Shown: one piece after another, positions 17,294 through 25,887 of the stretch
How the letters are laid out: every line of letters begins with the position of its first letter
How positions within the stretch are numbered: position 1 is the stretch's first letter
Assembly: GCA_965661945.1 (NCBI GenBank)
Contig: CBFIFP010000007.1
Coordinates: forward strand, 1-64,000
DNA: 64,000 bases
Source: JAJRPT01 sp965661945
GTDB lineage: Bacteria > Bacteroidota > Ignavibacteria > Kapaibacteriales > UBA2268
Reading direction: 5' to 3'
Program-made: the position numbers and the translations under genes
Notes under the pieces: generated by a model
Told to the model about the DNA's origin: nothing
The model's database searches: none
What the model saw: only the letters and a program-made list of their open reading frames with translations

Positions 17294-17728
17294 ATGAGCG
17301 ATTCATTAATTTGGTTTATAGCGTTTGTGGTGTTATTTTCTTTGGAGATGGTTGCTCCTGGGGTGATAGTTATATTTTTTGCTTTTGGAGCGTTGATAGT
17401 TGCTTTATTAGAGTTGTTTTTTGATATGCCATTTGTATGGGAGTCGAGTGTATTTGCAGTAAGTTCTTTGTTGTCGTTATCAGTGTTACGAAATAAGTTT
17501 AAAGATGCCCTTAAAAAAAGAAAACAAAACTTACTAAGCACCGATGATTATGTTGGGAAAAGAGTAGAAGTTGTGGGAGAGATAAAAGATGGAAATAGTG
17601 GTCTTGTGGAACTTCATGGAACAAATTGGAAGGCAATTTCTGAGGATAATTTAGAGATTGGGGATAAGGCAATTGTTATAGAAAGAGATAATATTACACT
17701 TAAAGTTGCAAAGGTAGATTTTAATTAA
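17294..17728 (+). CDS. NfeD-like membrane protein (short form)
   Basis: Two to three N-terminal membrane helices (about 5-68) and a C-terminal OB-fold (about 88-144, from VGKRVEVVGEI to the end) make up a 144-residue YbbK-type NfeD protein. Such proteins nearly always pair with an SPFH protein, as here: the stomatin-like gene follows after 15 bases. The pair is thought to organise membrane microdomains or assist quality control of membrane proteins. The N-terminal serine-protease domain of long NfeD proteins is absent. Confidence 0.88.
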   Translation: MSDSLIWFIAFVVLFSLEMVAPGVIVIFFAFGALIVALLELFFDMPFVWESSVFAVSSLLSLSVLRNKFKDALKKRKQNLLSTDDYVGKRVEVVGEIKDGNSGLVELHGTNWKAISEDNLEIGDKAIVIERDNITLKVAKVDFN

Positions 17729-17743
17729 TTATAGGAGTTTTAA

Positions 17744-18655
17744 ATGACATATTTTTTAATAGTTCTTTTTATATTTTTCGTATTTATATTTATGAAAACG
17801 ATACGAATAGTTCCTCAAAGGACTGCCTTTATTGTAGAAAGATTGGGTAAGTACCATACTACTTTGCATGCTGGTCTTCATATATTGATACCAATCATAG
17901 ATAAAGTAGCATATAAGCAAAATCTAAAGGAAATAGCAATAGATGTCCCGCCTCAGACTTGTGTTACCAAAGATAATGTTTCTGTGGAGGTTGATGGTAT
18001 TCTTTATGTTCAGGTTACAGACCCTCATAAAGCTTCTTACGGAATACAGGATTACACTTTTGCAGTTATACAGCTTTCTCAGACAACGATGCGTTCGGTA
18101 GTGGGTAAATTAGACCTTGATAAGACTTTTGAGGAAAGAGAGTCTATGAATGGGGTTATTGTTGCTTCTGTTGATAAAGCTTCAGACCCATGGGGAGTTA
18201 AAGTTACTCGATATGAGGTAAAAAATATTCATCCACCGCAGTCTGTTAGAGACGCTATGGAAAAACAAATGAGAGCAGAGAGAGAAAAACGCGCTCAAAT
18301 TGCGGAATCTGAAGGTGATAAACAATCAAGAATAAATAGAGCTCAAGGTGAGAAACAGCAAATGATTGAACTTTCTGAAGGTGAACAGCTTAAAAGAATT
18401 AACGAAGCTGAAGGTTTAGCTCAGGAAATAGAAAGAATTGCTTCTGCAACAGCTGAGGGTATTAGACGCATTGCTGAGTCTATTAATATGCCTGGTGGAA
18501 AGGAAGCGGTTCAACTACAAGTGGCTCAAGATTATATTAAACAGTTTGGAAAACTAGCACAAACTAATAATACTATGATTGTTCCTTCTAATGTTGCTGA
18601 TATTAGCGCTATGATGGCTACTGCAACAAAGATTTTTGATAATGTAAAAGATTAA
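17744..18655 (+). CDS. SPFH/stomatin-like membrane protein (QmcA type)
   Basis: One N-terminal membrane anchor (1-17) is followed by an SPFH domain beginning RIVPQRTAFIVERLGKYH and a long charged helix (about 175-240) with repeated EGDKQSR/EGEQLKR motifs that mediate oligomerisation. The 303-residue length fits QmcA/YbbL. An AGGAG site lies 7 bases before the ATG. It forms an operon with the NfeD gene and ends at a strong terminator. It probably assembles into large ring-like scaffolds in the inner membrane. Confidence 0.93.
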   Translation: MTYFLIVLFIFFVFIFMKTIRIVPQRTAFIVERLGKYHTTLHAGLHILIPIIDKVAYKQNLKEIAIDVPPQTCVTKDNVSVEVDGILYVQVTDPHKASYGIQDYTFAVIQLSQTTMRSVVGKLDLDKTFEERESMNGVIVASVDKASDPWGVKVTRYEVKNIHPPQSVRDAMEKQMRAEREKRAQIAESEGDKQSRINRAQGEKQQMIELSEGEQLKRINEAEGLAQEIERIASATAEGIRRIAESINMPGGKEAVQLQVAQDYIKQFGKLAQTNNTMIVPSNVADISAMMATATKIFDNVKD

Positions 18656-18685
18656 GAAATTTTTAAAAGAATTATTTTTCAGTTT

Positions 18686-18713
18686 AAACCTTCTTTTATA
18701 AGAAGGTTTTTTT
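18686..18713 (+). terminator. Intrinsic terminator after the SPFH gene
   Basis: The stem AACCTTCT / AGAAGGTT with a TTTATA loop is followed by seven or more T on the plus strand. It sits 31 bases after the SPFH stop and abuts the end of the convergent methyltransferase gene. Confidence 0.85.
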
Positions 18714-19308
18714 ATAATTTTTTTGCTACAAATCTAATTACTTCTGCTTTTCCTTTGTGTAATAATCCTTCATTTAATATTGCTTCAGTTTCTTCTAATG
18801 TTTGAATTTCCATTGAAACAAAATCATTTTTGAGTAATTCGGTATCATAAAGCATTTCCAATTTTTTTGGACCACCTGAATCTAAATTTATTTGCTTGGG
18901 GTTGAATGCTTCGATAATTATTATACCACCAGGTTTAAGCCATTGTATAAATTTATGGTGTATAGATTTTCTTACATCTATTGGAAAATGAGCGTATATG
19001 CTTGCGATTATATCAAAATCATTTTCTGGATATTCTATGTTGTTAGCATCATCTAATTGATAATTAACTTCAACATTTTCTTGTTTTGCTAGATTTAATG
19101 CTTTTTGTTTACCAATTATACTTGAATCGAATGCGAAAACGTTGAAGCCAAGTTTTGCTGCAAAGACGGAGTTTCTTCCTTCTCCTTCACAAGGAAATAG
19201 TATTTTAGAAGATTGGTCAAATTTAGATAATTTAGTTTTAAGGAATTCATTTGGCTCGAGTCCGTAAATAAATTCTTTTTTGTTAAATTTTTCATCCCAG
19301 AAATTCAT
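18712..19308 (-). CDS. Class I SAM-dependent methyltransferase (TehB/TPMT-like)
   Basis: A 198-residue Rossmann methyltransferase. It opens with FWDEKFNKKEFIYG, a segment typical of TehB/thiopurine-methyltransferase-like proteins. The SAM motif appears as ILFPCEGEGRNSVFAAKLG (motif I, about 37-55), an acidic residue at the end of strand 2 (FAFDSS), and NDFDIIASIYAHFP with LKPGGIIIIEAF (motifs IV-V). The substrate cannot be deduced; small molecules such as thiols, selenite or tellurite are typical for the family. It is monocistronic and convergent with the SPFH gene. Confidence 0.8.
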   Translation of the reverse strand: MNFWDEKFNKKEFIYGLEPNEFLKTKLSKFDQSSKILFPCEGEGRNSVFAAKLGFNVFAFDSSIIGKQKALNLAKQENVEVNYQLDDANNIEYPENDFDIIASIYAHFPIDVRKSIHHKFIQWLKPGGIIIIEAFNPKQINLDSGGPKKLEMLYDTELLKNDFVSMEIQTLEETEAILNEGLLHKGKAEVIRFVAKKL

Positions 19309-19360
19309 AATTTATTTGTTTTTTTTAGAAAATTAACTCTATAATGATAAATTAATTGGA

Positions 19361-20377
19361 TTAATTACCTTTTAGTTTTCGTTTTTTTGCTTCTTGAAGC
19401 CAATCTTTAGTTTGGTCAGCTTCGTCGTAAATGTTAGTGTCTAAAATAAATTCCATTACGTCTTCTAATGTTACTATTCCATCAAATCCTCCGTAGCTAT
19501 CAACTACGGCAAAGAGATGTTGTTTGTTTTTTAGGAATTTTTCTAGAACTTCATCCATAGGTTCGTCACTTGGGACTACGTAAATTTTCTTTGATAAGTC
19601 GATTAGTTCTTTTTCTAAGTCTCCTTGCAGAGCGGAGTATAAAAGGTCTCTTGACAAAACATATCCTTTTAAGCCAACATCAATGTTTTCACCGTCCCAA
19701 ATAGGAATTCTTGAGTATTGTTTTAGTTCTAGTAAGTCTTTTACTTGTTCAACTGTCATATCAGCTTTTAAACTAAATACTTTAGTCCTTGGAGTAAATT
19801 TTTGATTTACTGGGAATTTGCTGTATTCAATTACTCTTTTGAGTAGGCGGTATTCGTCTTCGTCGATACTTCCATCGTCTCTTGCTGATTGTACTACGGC
19901 ATTTATTTCTTCTTTTGCTTCTTCTGGTGTGTCTTTTCCTCCGAGCAAGTCATTGATTATCAAAGCGGCTTTTGGGATAAAGTAAGTAAATGAACTTAAT
20001 AAATTTATAATTCTTGCGCTGCTAAGAGCAATTTTATCGGCAAATCTTATTCCTATACCATAGAAATTTATTCTTAGAAATAATATTCCCGAGATGATTG
20101 CAAAAACAAGGAATATAGTTTCTAATGTTACTTCATTGATTTTAGAAAAGATAAATAGAAATGAAAATAAATAAAGAATAAATTCAACTATGAATAAACC
20201 ATTTATTGTTTCTTCATATCTTTCTCTTAATTTATAAAGAATTTTGGCTTTAAAGTGATTTTTTTTTATTTCATCATTTAAAGTTTGCTGCGAGAGATAT
20301 GATACTGAAGCAGAGAGAGTAGAGATTATTGAACCAATTAAAATAAATAATAGGGAGTAATAACTGTCACTGTCCAT
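19361..20377 (-). CDS. DUF21/CNNM-type membrane protein with paired CBS domains
   Basis: HlyC/CorC-type protein implicated in divalent cation (Mg2+, Co2+) export or regulation. The N-terminal ~150 residues hold the DUF21 transmembrane domain with about four helices. Two CBS domains follow (about 200-255 and 262-322), with SRIPIWDG and the LEDVMEFI ending. Most homologues of 420-450 residues add a C-terminal CorC_HlyC domain after the CBS pair; this one stops at residue 338, so that domain is missing. Confidence 0.85.
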   Translation of the reverse strand: MDSDSYYSLLFILIGSIISTLSASVSYLSQQTLNDEIKKNHFKAKILYKLRERYEETINGLFIVEFILYLFSFLFIFSKINEVTLETIFLVFAIISGILFLRINFYGIGIRFADKIALSSARIINLLSSFTYFIPKAALIINDLLGGKDTPEEAKEEINAVVQSARDDGSIDEDEYRLLKRVIEYSKFPVNQKFTPRTKVFSLKADMTVEQVKDLLELKQYSRIPIWDGENIDVGLKGYVLSRDLLYSALQGDLEKELIDLSKKIYVVPSDEPMDEVLEKFLKNKQHLFAVVDSYGGFDGIVTLEDVMEFILDTNIYDEADQTKDWLQEAKKRKLKGN

Positions 20378-20461
20378 TAATTTTTTAAATAAAACCTGTA
20401 TTAGTTAAACAAATAATTTTGAAATTCTGGTAATTAAATTATAATTTTTTTAAAATTGCGT

Positions 20462-21076
20462 TTAATATTCTGTTTGAGTAATTTTAATTCTTCCTGGGTT
20501 CATTTTACCAAGAGGAGTTGAAACAATTGGAGTTGCTTCTACTGCTACTTTAGTTTTTTGAACATCAAAACCAGCAAGATTCATAGCTATGTTCGCTAGT
20601 TTTTCATACTGACTATTTTCATATACTTGAGTTAAATCGAAAGCAACTTTAAGAGGAATTACTTTAATACCACCATTGCTTTCAATTTTAACTGGGCTTG
20701 CAAGTCCGCCCGTAAATGCTTTTTTGCTATCTAAGAATACATCGAAATCAAAACTTTCAATAGTAGCAGCTGAGTTAAAGCTTTTACCTTTTTCTTCATT
20801 AGGATTTTTAGCTTCCAAATTAAGAATAAACTCTATTGGCATTGATTTTTTAGCAGCAGCAGCTGTTAATCTGGTTATATTCATAAGTGATATATCTTTT
20901 AAGGACATATTACTATTAAAATCTACTCCTGCTAATCTGACGGATTCAATTCCTAATAAACGGTATTCAAGATTTTTTAAGTTCATTAGGGTTTTGGTAA
21001 TATCAGAAATTTTAGAACAAGAAGCTAATGAGAAAAAAATTAATATTAGTAATGATATTTTGATGATTTTATTCAT
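20462..21076 (-). CDS. LEA14-like lipoprotein
   Basis: The signal peptide ends in the lipobox LASC (cysteine near residue 20), so the product is a lipoprotein, probably on the outer membrane. The mature part of about 185 residues has the pattern of the LEA_2/WHy beta-sandwich: a conserved asparagine in NLEAKNPNEE and a fold built on repeated hydrophobic strands. Similar lipoproteins are common in Bacteroidota and have no clear function. The start overlaps the end of the response-regulator gene by 8 bases, so they form an operon. Confidence 0.65.
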   Translation of the reverse strand: MNKIIKISLLILIFFSLASCSKISDITKTLMNLKNLEYRLLGIESVRLAGVDFNSNMSLKDISLMNITRLTAAAAKKSMPIEFILNLEAKNPNEEKGKSFNSAATIESFDFDVFLDSKKAFTGGLASPVKIESNGGIKVIPLKVAFDLTQVYENSQYEKLANIAMNLAGFDVQKTKVAVEATPIVSTPLGKMNPGRIKITQTEY

Positions 21077-21542
21077 TTAAAAGCTCTTCAATTGATTTTG
21101 AGTAATTAGTTTCAGATATTACTTTGTTTAAAATATCTGTTAGTTTGTTTGCTTTTGTAAAACTTATATGAAGGTTTGATAATAGTTTTACTTTTGCAAC
21201 AAGAAGTTTTTCTTCTATTGGTTTACTAAGGAAATCATCGCTTCCAACTTCTATTGATTTTAATTGGTTAGCAACGTCGTTGAGGGCAGTAACGATAACA
21301 ACAGGTATATTTTTAGTATCTTCGTTCGCTTTAATGTTTCTGACAGTCTCATAGCCATCCATACGTGGCATCATTACATCACAAACAACAGCATTGGGTT
21401 TTCTTTCTTTCAATTTTTCAAGGCAGTCAACTCCATCATAAGCTTCACTAGCTTCGAAACCATTCGCTTCTAAATATCTTCTTAAAAGTTTGGTAGTGAT
21501 TTTATTATCATCGACAACAAGTATATAAGGTTTATCGCTCAT
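21069..21542 (-). CDS. Single-domain response regulator (CheY-like) with C-terminal helix
   Basis: The receiver domain (about 5-120) has the acidic pair VVDDN, the phospho-acceptor aspartate in VVCDVMMPRMDGY, the threonine in VIVTALND and the lysine in LSKPIEEKL. A ~35-residue helical tail with no DNA-binding or enzymatic domain follows. Such proteins pass phosphoryl signals by protein contact. The partner histidine kinase is not in the window. A TAATTTTG -7 element lies 63 bases upstream. Confidence 0.92.
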   Translation of the reverse strand: MSDKPYILVVDDNKITTKLLRRYLEANGFEASEAYDGVDCLEKLKERKPNAVVCDVMMPRMDGYETVRNIKANEDTKNIPVVIVTALNDVANQLKSIEVGSDDFLSKPIEEKLLVAKVKLLSNLHISFTKANKLTDILNKVISETNYSKSIEELLNE

Positions 21543-21604
21543 TATGTTTTAATATTAAATTTTAAAATTAATTTTCTCTAAATTAAAAGACTTTTTTTAA
21601 TTTA

Positions 21605-21612
21605 CAAAATTA
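21605..21612 (-). promoter_or_regulatory. -7 promoter element for the response regulator operon
   Basis: Minus-strand TAATTTTG, identical to the element before tRNA-Arg, lies 62 bases before the response-regulator start. The -33 element is not clear. Confidence 0.45.
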
Positions 21613-21708
21613 AATTATACATTTTTTAAAAATAGTTTAAAGAAAGTACAAATCTAAATACGATTTAAATAAGAAAATAGTTTAAAAAATTTAAAAGGAT
21701 GAAAATAG

Positions 21709-22815
21709 ATGAATATTGCAGTAATTGGAAATGGACTTGTAGGAAGTGTGATAGCAAAGGATTTGAGTGATTTAAATAGTGTTGCAGTGTTTGATATTAA
21801 TATTAATAAACGGTTCGATGGAATAATTTACACTAAATTCGATATTCTAAGTGATGATTTAGAAATTTTATCAAATTTTGATATTTTTGTGTTGGCTGTT
21901 CCTGGTTCTATTGGCTATCAATCTTTGAAAAGATTAATCCCATTGGGAAAAAATATAGTAGATATTTCATTTTTTAAGGAGAAGGCATCTGATTTGAATG
22001 ATATGGCTGTTATATATGATGTTACTGTTGTTGTTGATTGTGGGGTTGCTCCCGGACTTTGTAATATGTTTTTGGCTTATGAAAATTCTATTGGAAATGT
22101 TTTAGGATATAAATGTTACGTTGGTGGTTTGCCATTTGAAAGAACATTACCGTGGCAGTATAAAGCTCCATTTTCACCTACGGATGTACTAGAGGAATAT
22201 ACAAGAAAGGTATATTACAGGCAGAATGGAGTTGATAAGATTACTGAAGCTATGACTGGCGTTGAGAAAATTGTCATAGATAGTATTGGGACATTAGAAG
22301 CGTTTTATACAGATGGACTTAGATCTTTATTGGATTCTTTTCCAGATATTCCTAATCTTGAAGAGAAGACTATGAGATACCCTGGATATATTGACAAGAT
22401 TATATTTTTAAAGCAAGCGGGTTTTTTATCAACTAAAAAGGTTTTGGTGAATGATTTAGAGGTTGCTCCCTTCGATTTAACTTCTAAGTTATTGATAGAT
22501 GATTGGAAACTCACTGATGAGATGGAGTTTACGGCTATGAAGGTTGAAATCACAACTGATAGATATAAAAAGACTTATAATTTATTTGATAATAGAGATA
22601 TTGGAACTGGATTTTCATCTATGGCAAGAACAACTGGTTTTACAGCCAATGCTGCTGTTTGGTTAATTGCAAATGGTAGATTGAATAAAAAAGGAATTAT
22701 TTTTCCAGAGGATATAACTACTAATCAAAAAATGTTATCTGATATTTTGGATTATTTGTCTGATAGAAATATTTATGTTGACCAAGAGATTGAAGAAGAG
22801 ATTGTAATTGATTAG
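21709..22815 (+). CDS. Saccharopine dehydrogenase-like NAD(P)-dependent oxidoreductase
   Basis: The N-terminal Rossmann fold begins MNIAVIGNGLVGSVIA (GxGxxG), and the C-terminal two-thirds matches the saccharopine dehydrogenase catalytic domain: a VDCGVAPGLCN segment near residue 113, GGLP, the RTLPWQYK segment and a TGFTANA stretch near 309. Length 368 residues. Related stand-alone proteins act on lysine or other amino-acid derivatives. The physiological substrate is not evident because no pathway neighbours are present. Confidence 0.82.
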   Translation: MNIAVIGNGLVGSVIAKDLSDLNSVAVFDININKRFDGIIYTKFDILSDDLEILSNFDIFVLAVPGSIGYQSLKRLIPLGKNIVDISFFKEKASDLNDMAVIYDVTVVVDCGVAPGLCNMFLAYENSIGNVLGYKCYVGGLPFERTLPWQYKAPFSPTDVLEEYTRKVYYRQNGVDKITEAMTGVEKIVIDSIGTLEAFYTDGLRSLLDSFPDIPNLEEKTMRYPGYIDKIIFLKQAGFLSTKKVLVNDLEVAPFDLTSKLLIDDWKLTDEMEFTAMKVEITTDRYKKTYNLFDNRDIGTGFSSMARTTGFTANAAVWLIANGRLNKKGIIFPEDITTNQKMLSDILDYLSDRNIYVDQEIEEEIVID

Positions 22816-22923
22816 GATTTTGAAAATTTGGGAAATTAAGAATTAACATTTAATTGATAAATTTAAGAATGATTTGTTAAGATTTGATAAGGGATTTGAT
22901 ATATTTTTTAGCTTTTAAATTTA

Positions 22924-23303
22924 AAAGAGAGAAAACGATAAGCCGAATTCTGTCTTCTTAACTGTTGTTAAGGAGGTGGTGATTTATCTGGGGGTTGTGT
23001 TGCCACAACGCTCAAGCAACCTACCCGAACGCATCGGACGAACAGCCCTAAAATATCGTTCTTACTTGGTCTTGCTCCATACGGGGTTTACAATGCCACA
23101 AATGTCACCATTTATGCGGTAAGCTCTTACCTTACCATTTCACCCTTACCTTAAATATTAAGGCGGTATATTTTCTGTTGCACTTTCCGTCAGCTTACCA
23201 AATGGTTTACTGCCTTTGTGTTACAAAGCGTATTGTTCTTCGGAGTTCGGACTTTCCTCACTTTTAAAAAATAAAAGCGCCAACCACCTGTTTTCCCTCT
23301 TTT
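22924..23303 (-). ncRNA. rnpB: RNase P RNA (bacterial type A)
   Basis: The minus strand carries the hallmark pieces of RNase P RNA in order: GAGGAAAGTCCG near the 5' end, a P4-region ACAG element, an internal AAGGGTGAAATGG-type segment and the closing AGAATTCGGCTTAT. The two ends pair over 13 bp (23290-23302 with 22924-22936, one G-U), forming P1 and fixing the size at about 380 nt. It is the catalytic RNA that cuts 5' leaders from pre-tRNA. Confidence 0.95.
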
Positions 23304-23386
23304 AAAAAAACAAGAATTTTAAATGTGAGAATTTTAAAAATAAGAACTAATTTATTTTTGATGAAACAATCAAGAGTTATTATATA

Positions 23387-23412
23387 AAACAAGGGGTTGA
23401 AACCCCTTGTTT
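23387..23412 (-). terminator. Intrinsic terminator after the coiled-coil gene
   Basis: A near-perfect palindrome with arms AAACAAGGGGTT and AACCCCTTGTTT around GA. On the minus strand it is followed by TTTTATAT. It lies 30 bases after the stop of the coiled-coil gene and separates it from rnpB, whose promoter must lie in the next 85 bases. Confidence 0.8.
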
Positions 23413-23441
23413 AAATATATAAATTATAAAAAGAATTAAAA

Positions 23442-24179
23442 CTATGCAACTAAATCATCTATGATGTCTTCATCAAGGTGAATTTCTTCTGGAATTAGAA
23501 TTCTTCCACTATTTTCATCTATGAATATTTTGTCTTCGTTGTTTCTGAGTTCAACTAAGACTTGAGGAGGAACTTTATATCCTTTGCAACTTCCTTTAAC
23601 TACTTGCACAGCAGCATCAGTATGTTGTGTTCTAATTCTAATGTATTCCTTTAGATAATCACCAACTAATTGGCTTTCAATGTTTTGTCTTTTAGTTTCA
23701 AGAACTTGAACTTCATCGCCTTGTTCTTTTTTAAGTTCTTCAAATTCTACTAAAAGTTCTTTAAATTCTTTTTGTAGTTCTTCAACAATTCTTTGTTGTT
23801 CTTCTAATGTTCTGTTTAAGTTTTCTTGTTTAATACCTTCAGATCTAAGACTTTTTGACAGGTTCTCATGTTCTTCTTTAATGTGTTGTATTTCAGAAGT
23901 TATAGCATCAAATTCTTTGTTATTTTTGACTTTAAATTGTTTTTTTGACAATTCTTCTTCTTTATCTTTGAGTTTGACAAGAGTTATTTTAGCTTGAGAA
24001 ACAAAATCTTTAATTTCTTCAAGAATTTTTTGGGATTCATCAAGACGCTTTTTAGATTTATCAAGATCTTGCTTTTTATCTTCGATTTGTTCTGGTAAAT
24101 CACCAAATTCGTCTTTGAGTTCATCAAGACGAGCATCAATGTAAGATAATCCAGCAATTAGTCTGATTTGAGTTTTCAT
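23442..24179 (-). CDS. CT398-like coiled-coil protein with a degenerate zinc ribbon
   Basis: Residues 15-165 are an almost continuous charged coiled coil. The C-terminal ~60 residues align by eye to the C4-type zinc ribbon of the zf-RING_7/CT398 family, which usually reads CGGC...C..CGR. Here the first pair is CKGY and the second DENSGR, so three of four zinc-binding cysteines are gone. Location fits the family: the gene follows nif3 by 15 bases, a widespread pairing. Homologues have been linked to nucleic-acid or secretion-related functions without agreement. The length of 245 residues is normal. Confidence 0.75.
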   Translation of the reverse strand: MKTQIRLIAGLSYIDARLDELKDEFGDLPEQIEDKKQDLDKSKKRLDESQKILEEIKDFVSQAKITLVKLKDKEEELSKKQFKVKNNKEFDAITSEIQHIKEEHENLSKSLRSEGIKQENLNRTLEEQQRIVEELQKEFKELLVEFEELKKEQGDEVQVLETKRQNIESQLVGDYLKEYIRIRTQHTDAAVQVVKGSCKGYKVPPQVLVELRNNEDKIFIDENSGRILIPEEIHLDEDIIDDLVA

Positions 24180-24194
24180 ATAATACCTTTTAAA

Positions 24195-25031
24195 CTATAG
24201 TTTTTTAATTTGCTCTTTTGTGAAATCCCCGGAAGAATATCTAACAGGGTTTGTAAAAATTTTAGAACAGGAAATAATTATTTCATTGTTAAATAATTCA
24301 TCGCCAAAAATATTTTCAATATTGCTTGTAAGTGATTTTAAAATATACTGTTCCATTTCGAAATGACCTGGATCTATAATAAACATATTTCCGTTTGCTT
24401 TGTGAAAGTCATGATATTTTACATCAGATGTTATAAAAGCATCAACTTCAAGACTTTCTACTTTATCATAAAAACTCATGCCACTACCTGCGATGATAGC
24501 TATTTTTTCAATATCATTAGCTTTTCCAATTTCGTTATATTTTAAATTTGATAAGAAAATTTCTTCACAATGCTTTATAAATAACGAAATATCTTGCTTT
24601 TTGTTCAGTTTACCAACTATTCCGAATCCTTTTTCGGGGTAGTTGGGATTTTGTTCTATGTGTTCTAATTCACTTAAATTTAGCATTTCAGCTAAAATAT
24701 AATTTGAGCCATTCTCGAAGTTATCAAAACATGTATGAATTGAATAAGTGGCTATGTTACTTTTAATTAAATTAGCTGTTATTCTTCCGACTCTCTCATT
24801 ATAGTCGATTATTTGTAAGGGCTTATAAATCAACGGATGGTAAGTTATAATTAAGTCAGCTTCTAACTCAATTGCTTCATTTACAACTAAATCTGTGATT
24901 TCGTAAGCCACTAAAACTTTTTCTAATTCGTCTGCTACTGGAAAAAGTTGTAATCCAACAATATCATTTTTCAATGCAGAATCCAAAGGAAATTTTATTT
25001 GTAATTTATCAATAAATTTATGAAATTGCAT
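24195..25031 (-). CDS. Nif3-like dinuclear metal centre protein (DUF34)
   Basis: A 278-residue member of the NIF3/YbgI family, whose fold binds two metal ions. The metal motif appears as IITYHPLIYKP (the usual HH is YH), the second as SIHTCFDN, and the third as DPGHFEMEQ near the C-terminus. It is annotated in places as GTP cyclohydrolase 1 type 2, but a conserved role is unproven. It is co-transcribed with the coiled-coil protein downstream. A TAATTTTG -7 element lies 63 bases upstream. Confidence 0.88.
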   Translation of the reverse strand: MQFHKFIDKLQIKFPLDSALKNDIVGLQLFPVADELEKVLVAYEITDLVVNEAIELEADLIITYHPLIYKPLQIIDYNERVGRITANLIKSNIATYSIHTCFDNFENGSNYILAEMLNLSELEHIEQNPNYPEKGFGIVGKLNKKQDISLFIKHCEEIFLSNLKYNEIGKANDIEKIAIIAGSGMSFYDKVESLEVDAFITSDVKYHDFHKANGNMFIIDPGHFEMEQYILKSLTSNIENIFGDELFNNEIIISCSKIFTNPVRYSSGDFTKEQIKKL

Positions 25032-25094
25032 TTGTTGGAAAATTTTTATTGCTATTTATAATAATTTATTTTAATATCGTTAGTATTAAAAAAA

Positions 25095-25102
25095 CAAAAT
25101 TA
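25095..25102 (-). promoter_or_regulatory. -7 promoter element for nif3 and the coiled-coil gene
   Basis: Minus-strand TAATTTTG lies about 63 bases before the nif3 start. It is the same octamer found before tRNA-Arg, the response regulator and the glycosyltransferase. No convincing -33 is visible. Confidence 0.45.
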
Positions 25103-25134
25103 CGATTTTCTTTTTATTAATAAAAATTTTAAAG

Positions 25135-25860
25135 ATGTTTAAGTTAATTTTGATTCTCTATTTTACTTTTTTAGGTGGGTTGTTTTGCCAACAGCCGGGT
25201 ATTGATAAGCCGGATTGGGAACGTGACTCAACTATTATTTTTAAATCACCCAGACCTATATTAGATTCTACTAAGAGTGTTGATGCGCTTACTAAAGCTT
25301 TTGGAGCTGAGATAGGATTTTCACCACATGGTTCTAGTTTTGGGATATATTTTACCAGTAAAGTTGGTAAACAGACGCATTTATTTTCAAATTTTATTAT
25401 ATCTGGGGCTCAAAGGGATACTGAACTTGACCAATTTGATTGGAATTTAGGTAGGTTTGTGATTCCTGGTAAGATAAATCGTGTTTTTATGATTCCCGTA
25501 AGTATTGGGTTGAAAAATTATGTGTTCCAGGATTCTTTTGAAGGGAATTTGAAACCATATTTTGCTGCTGGTGGTAGTATGAATTTTATTTTCACTACAC
25601 CTTATAGAGAGAGTCGTGATCCTTTTGGTGATTTTGTTCCCTTTTTTAATAGTTTGAATGAAATAAATAGATATTTAAGATTTGGTGGTTTTGTTGATAT
25701 AGGTTTTGATTTTTCTCCTTTACCTAAACAAAACACTTCTATCAACATTAGATATTATTATATTCCATTTGGTGAAGAAGGTTTAGAGAGTATTTATAGA
25801 CTTCCAATTCAAAATTTTGGAGGTCTTTTTATTTCGTTAGCTATTGGTGTTTTGTATTAA
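25135..25860 (+). CDS. Exported protein, probable outer-membrane beta-barrel
   Basis: A signal peptide (1-18, ending ...GLFCQ) is followed by 220 residues of alternating aromatic and hydrophobic strands such as GIYFTSKVGKQTHLFSNFII, ending in GGLFISLAIGVLY. The final aromatic residue and amphipathic strands suit an outer-membrane beta-barrel of eight or so strands. I recognise no specific family. It precedes pyruvate kinase by 27 bases and may share a transcript with it. Confidence 0.55.
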   Translation: MFKLILILYFTFLGGLFCQQPGIDKPDWERDSTIIFKSPRPILDSTKSVDALTKAFGAEIGFSPHGSSFGIYFTSKVGKQTHLFSNFIISGAQRDTELDQFDWNLGRFVIPGKINRVFMIPVSIGLKNYVFQDSFEGNLKPYFAAGGSMNFIFTTPYRESRDPFGDFVPFFNSLNEINRYLRFGGFVDIGFDFSPLPKQNTSINIRYYYIPFGEEGLESIYRLPIQNFGGLFISLAIGVLY

Positions 25861-25887
25861 TTAAGATATTATTTAAGGTATAATTTT

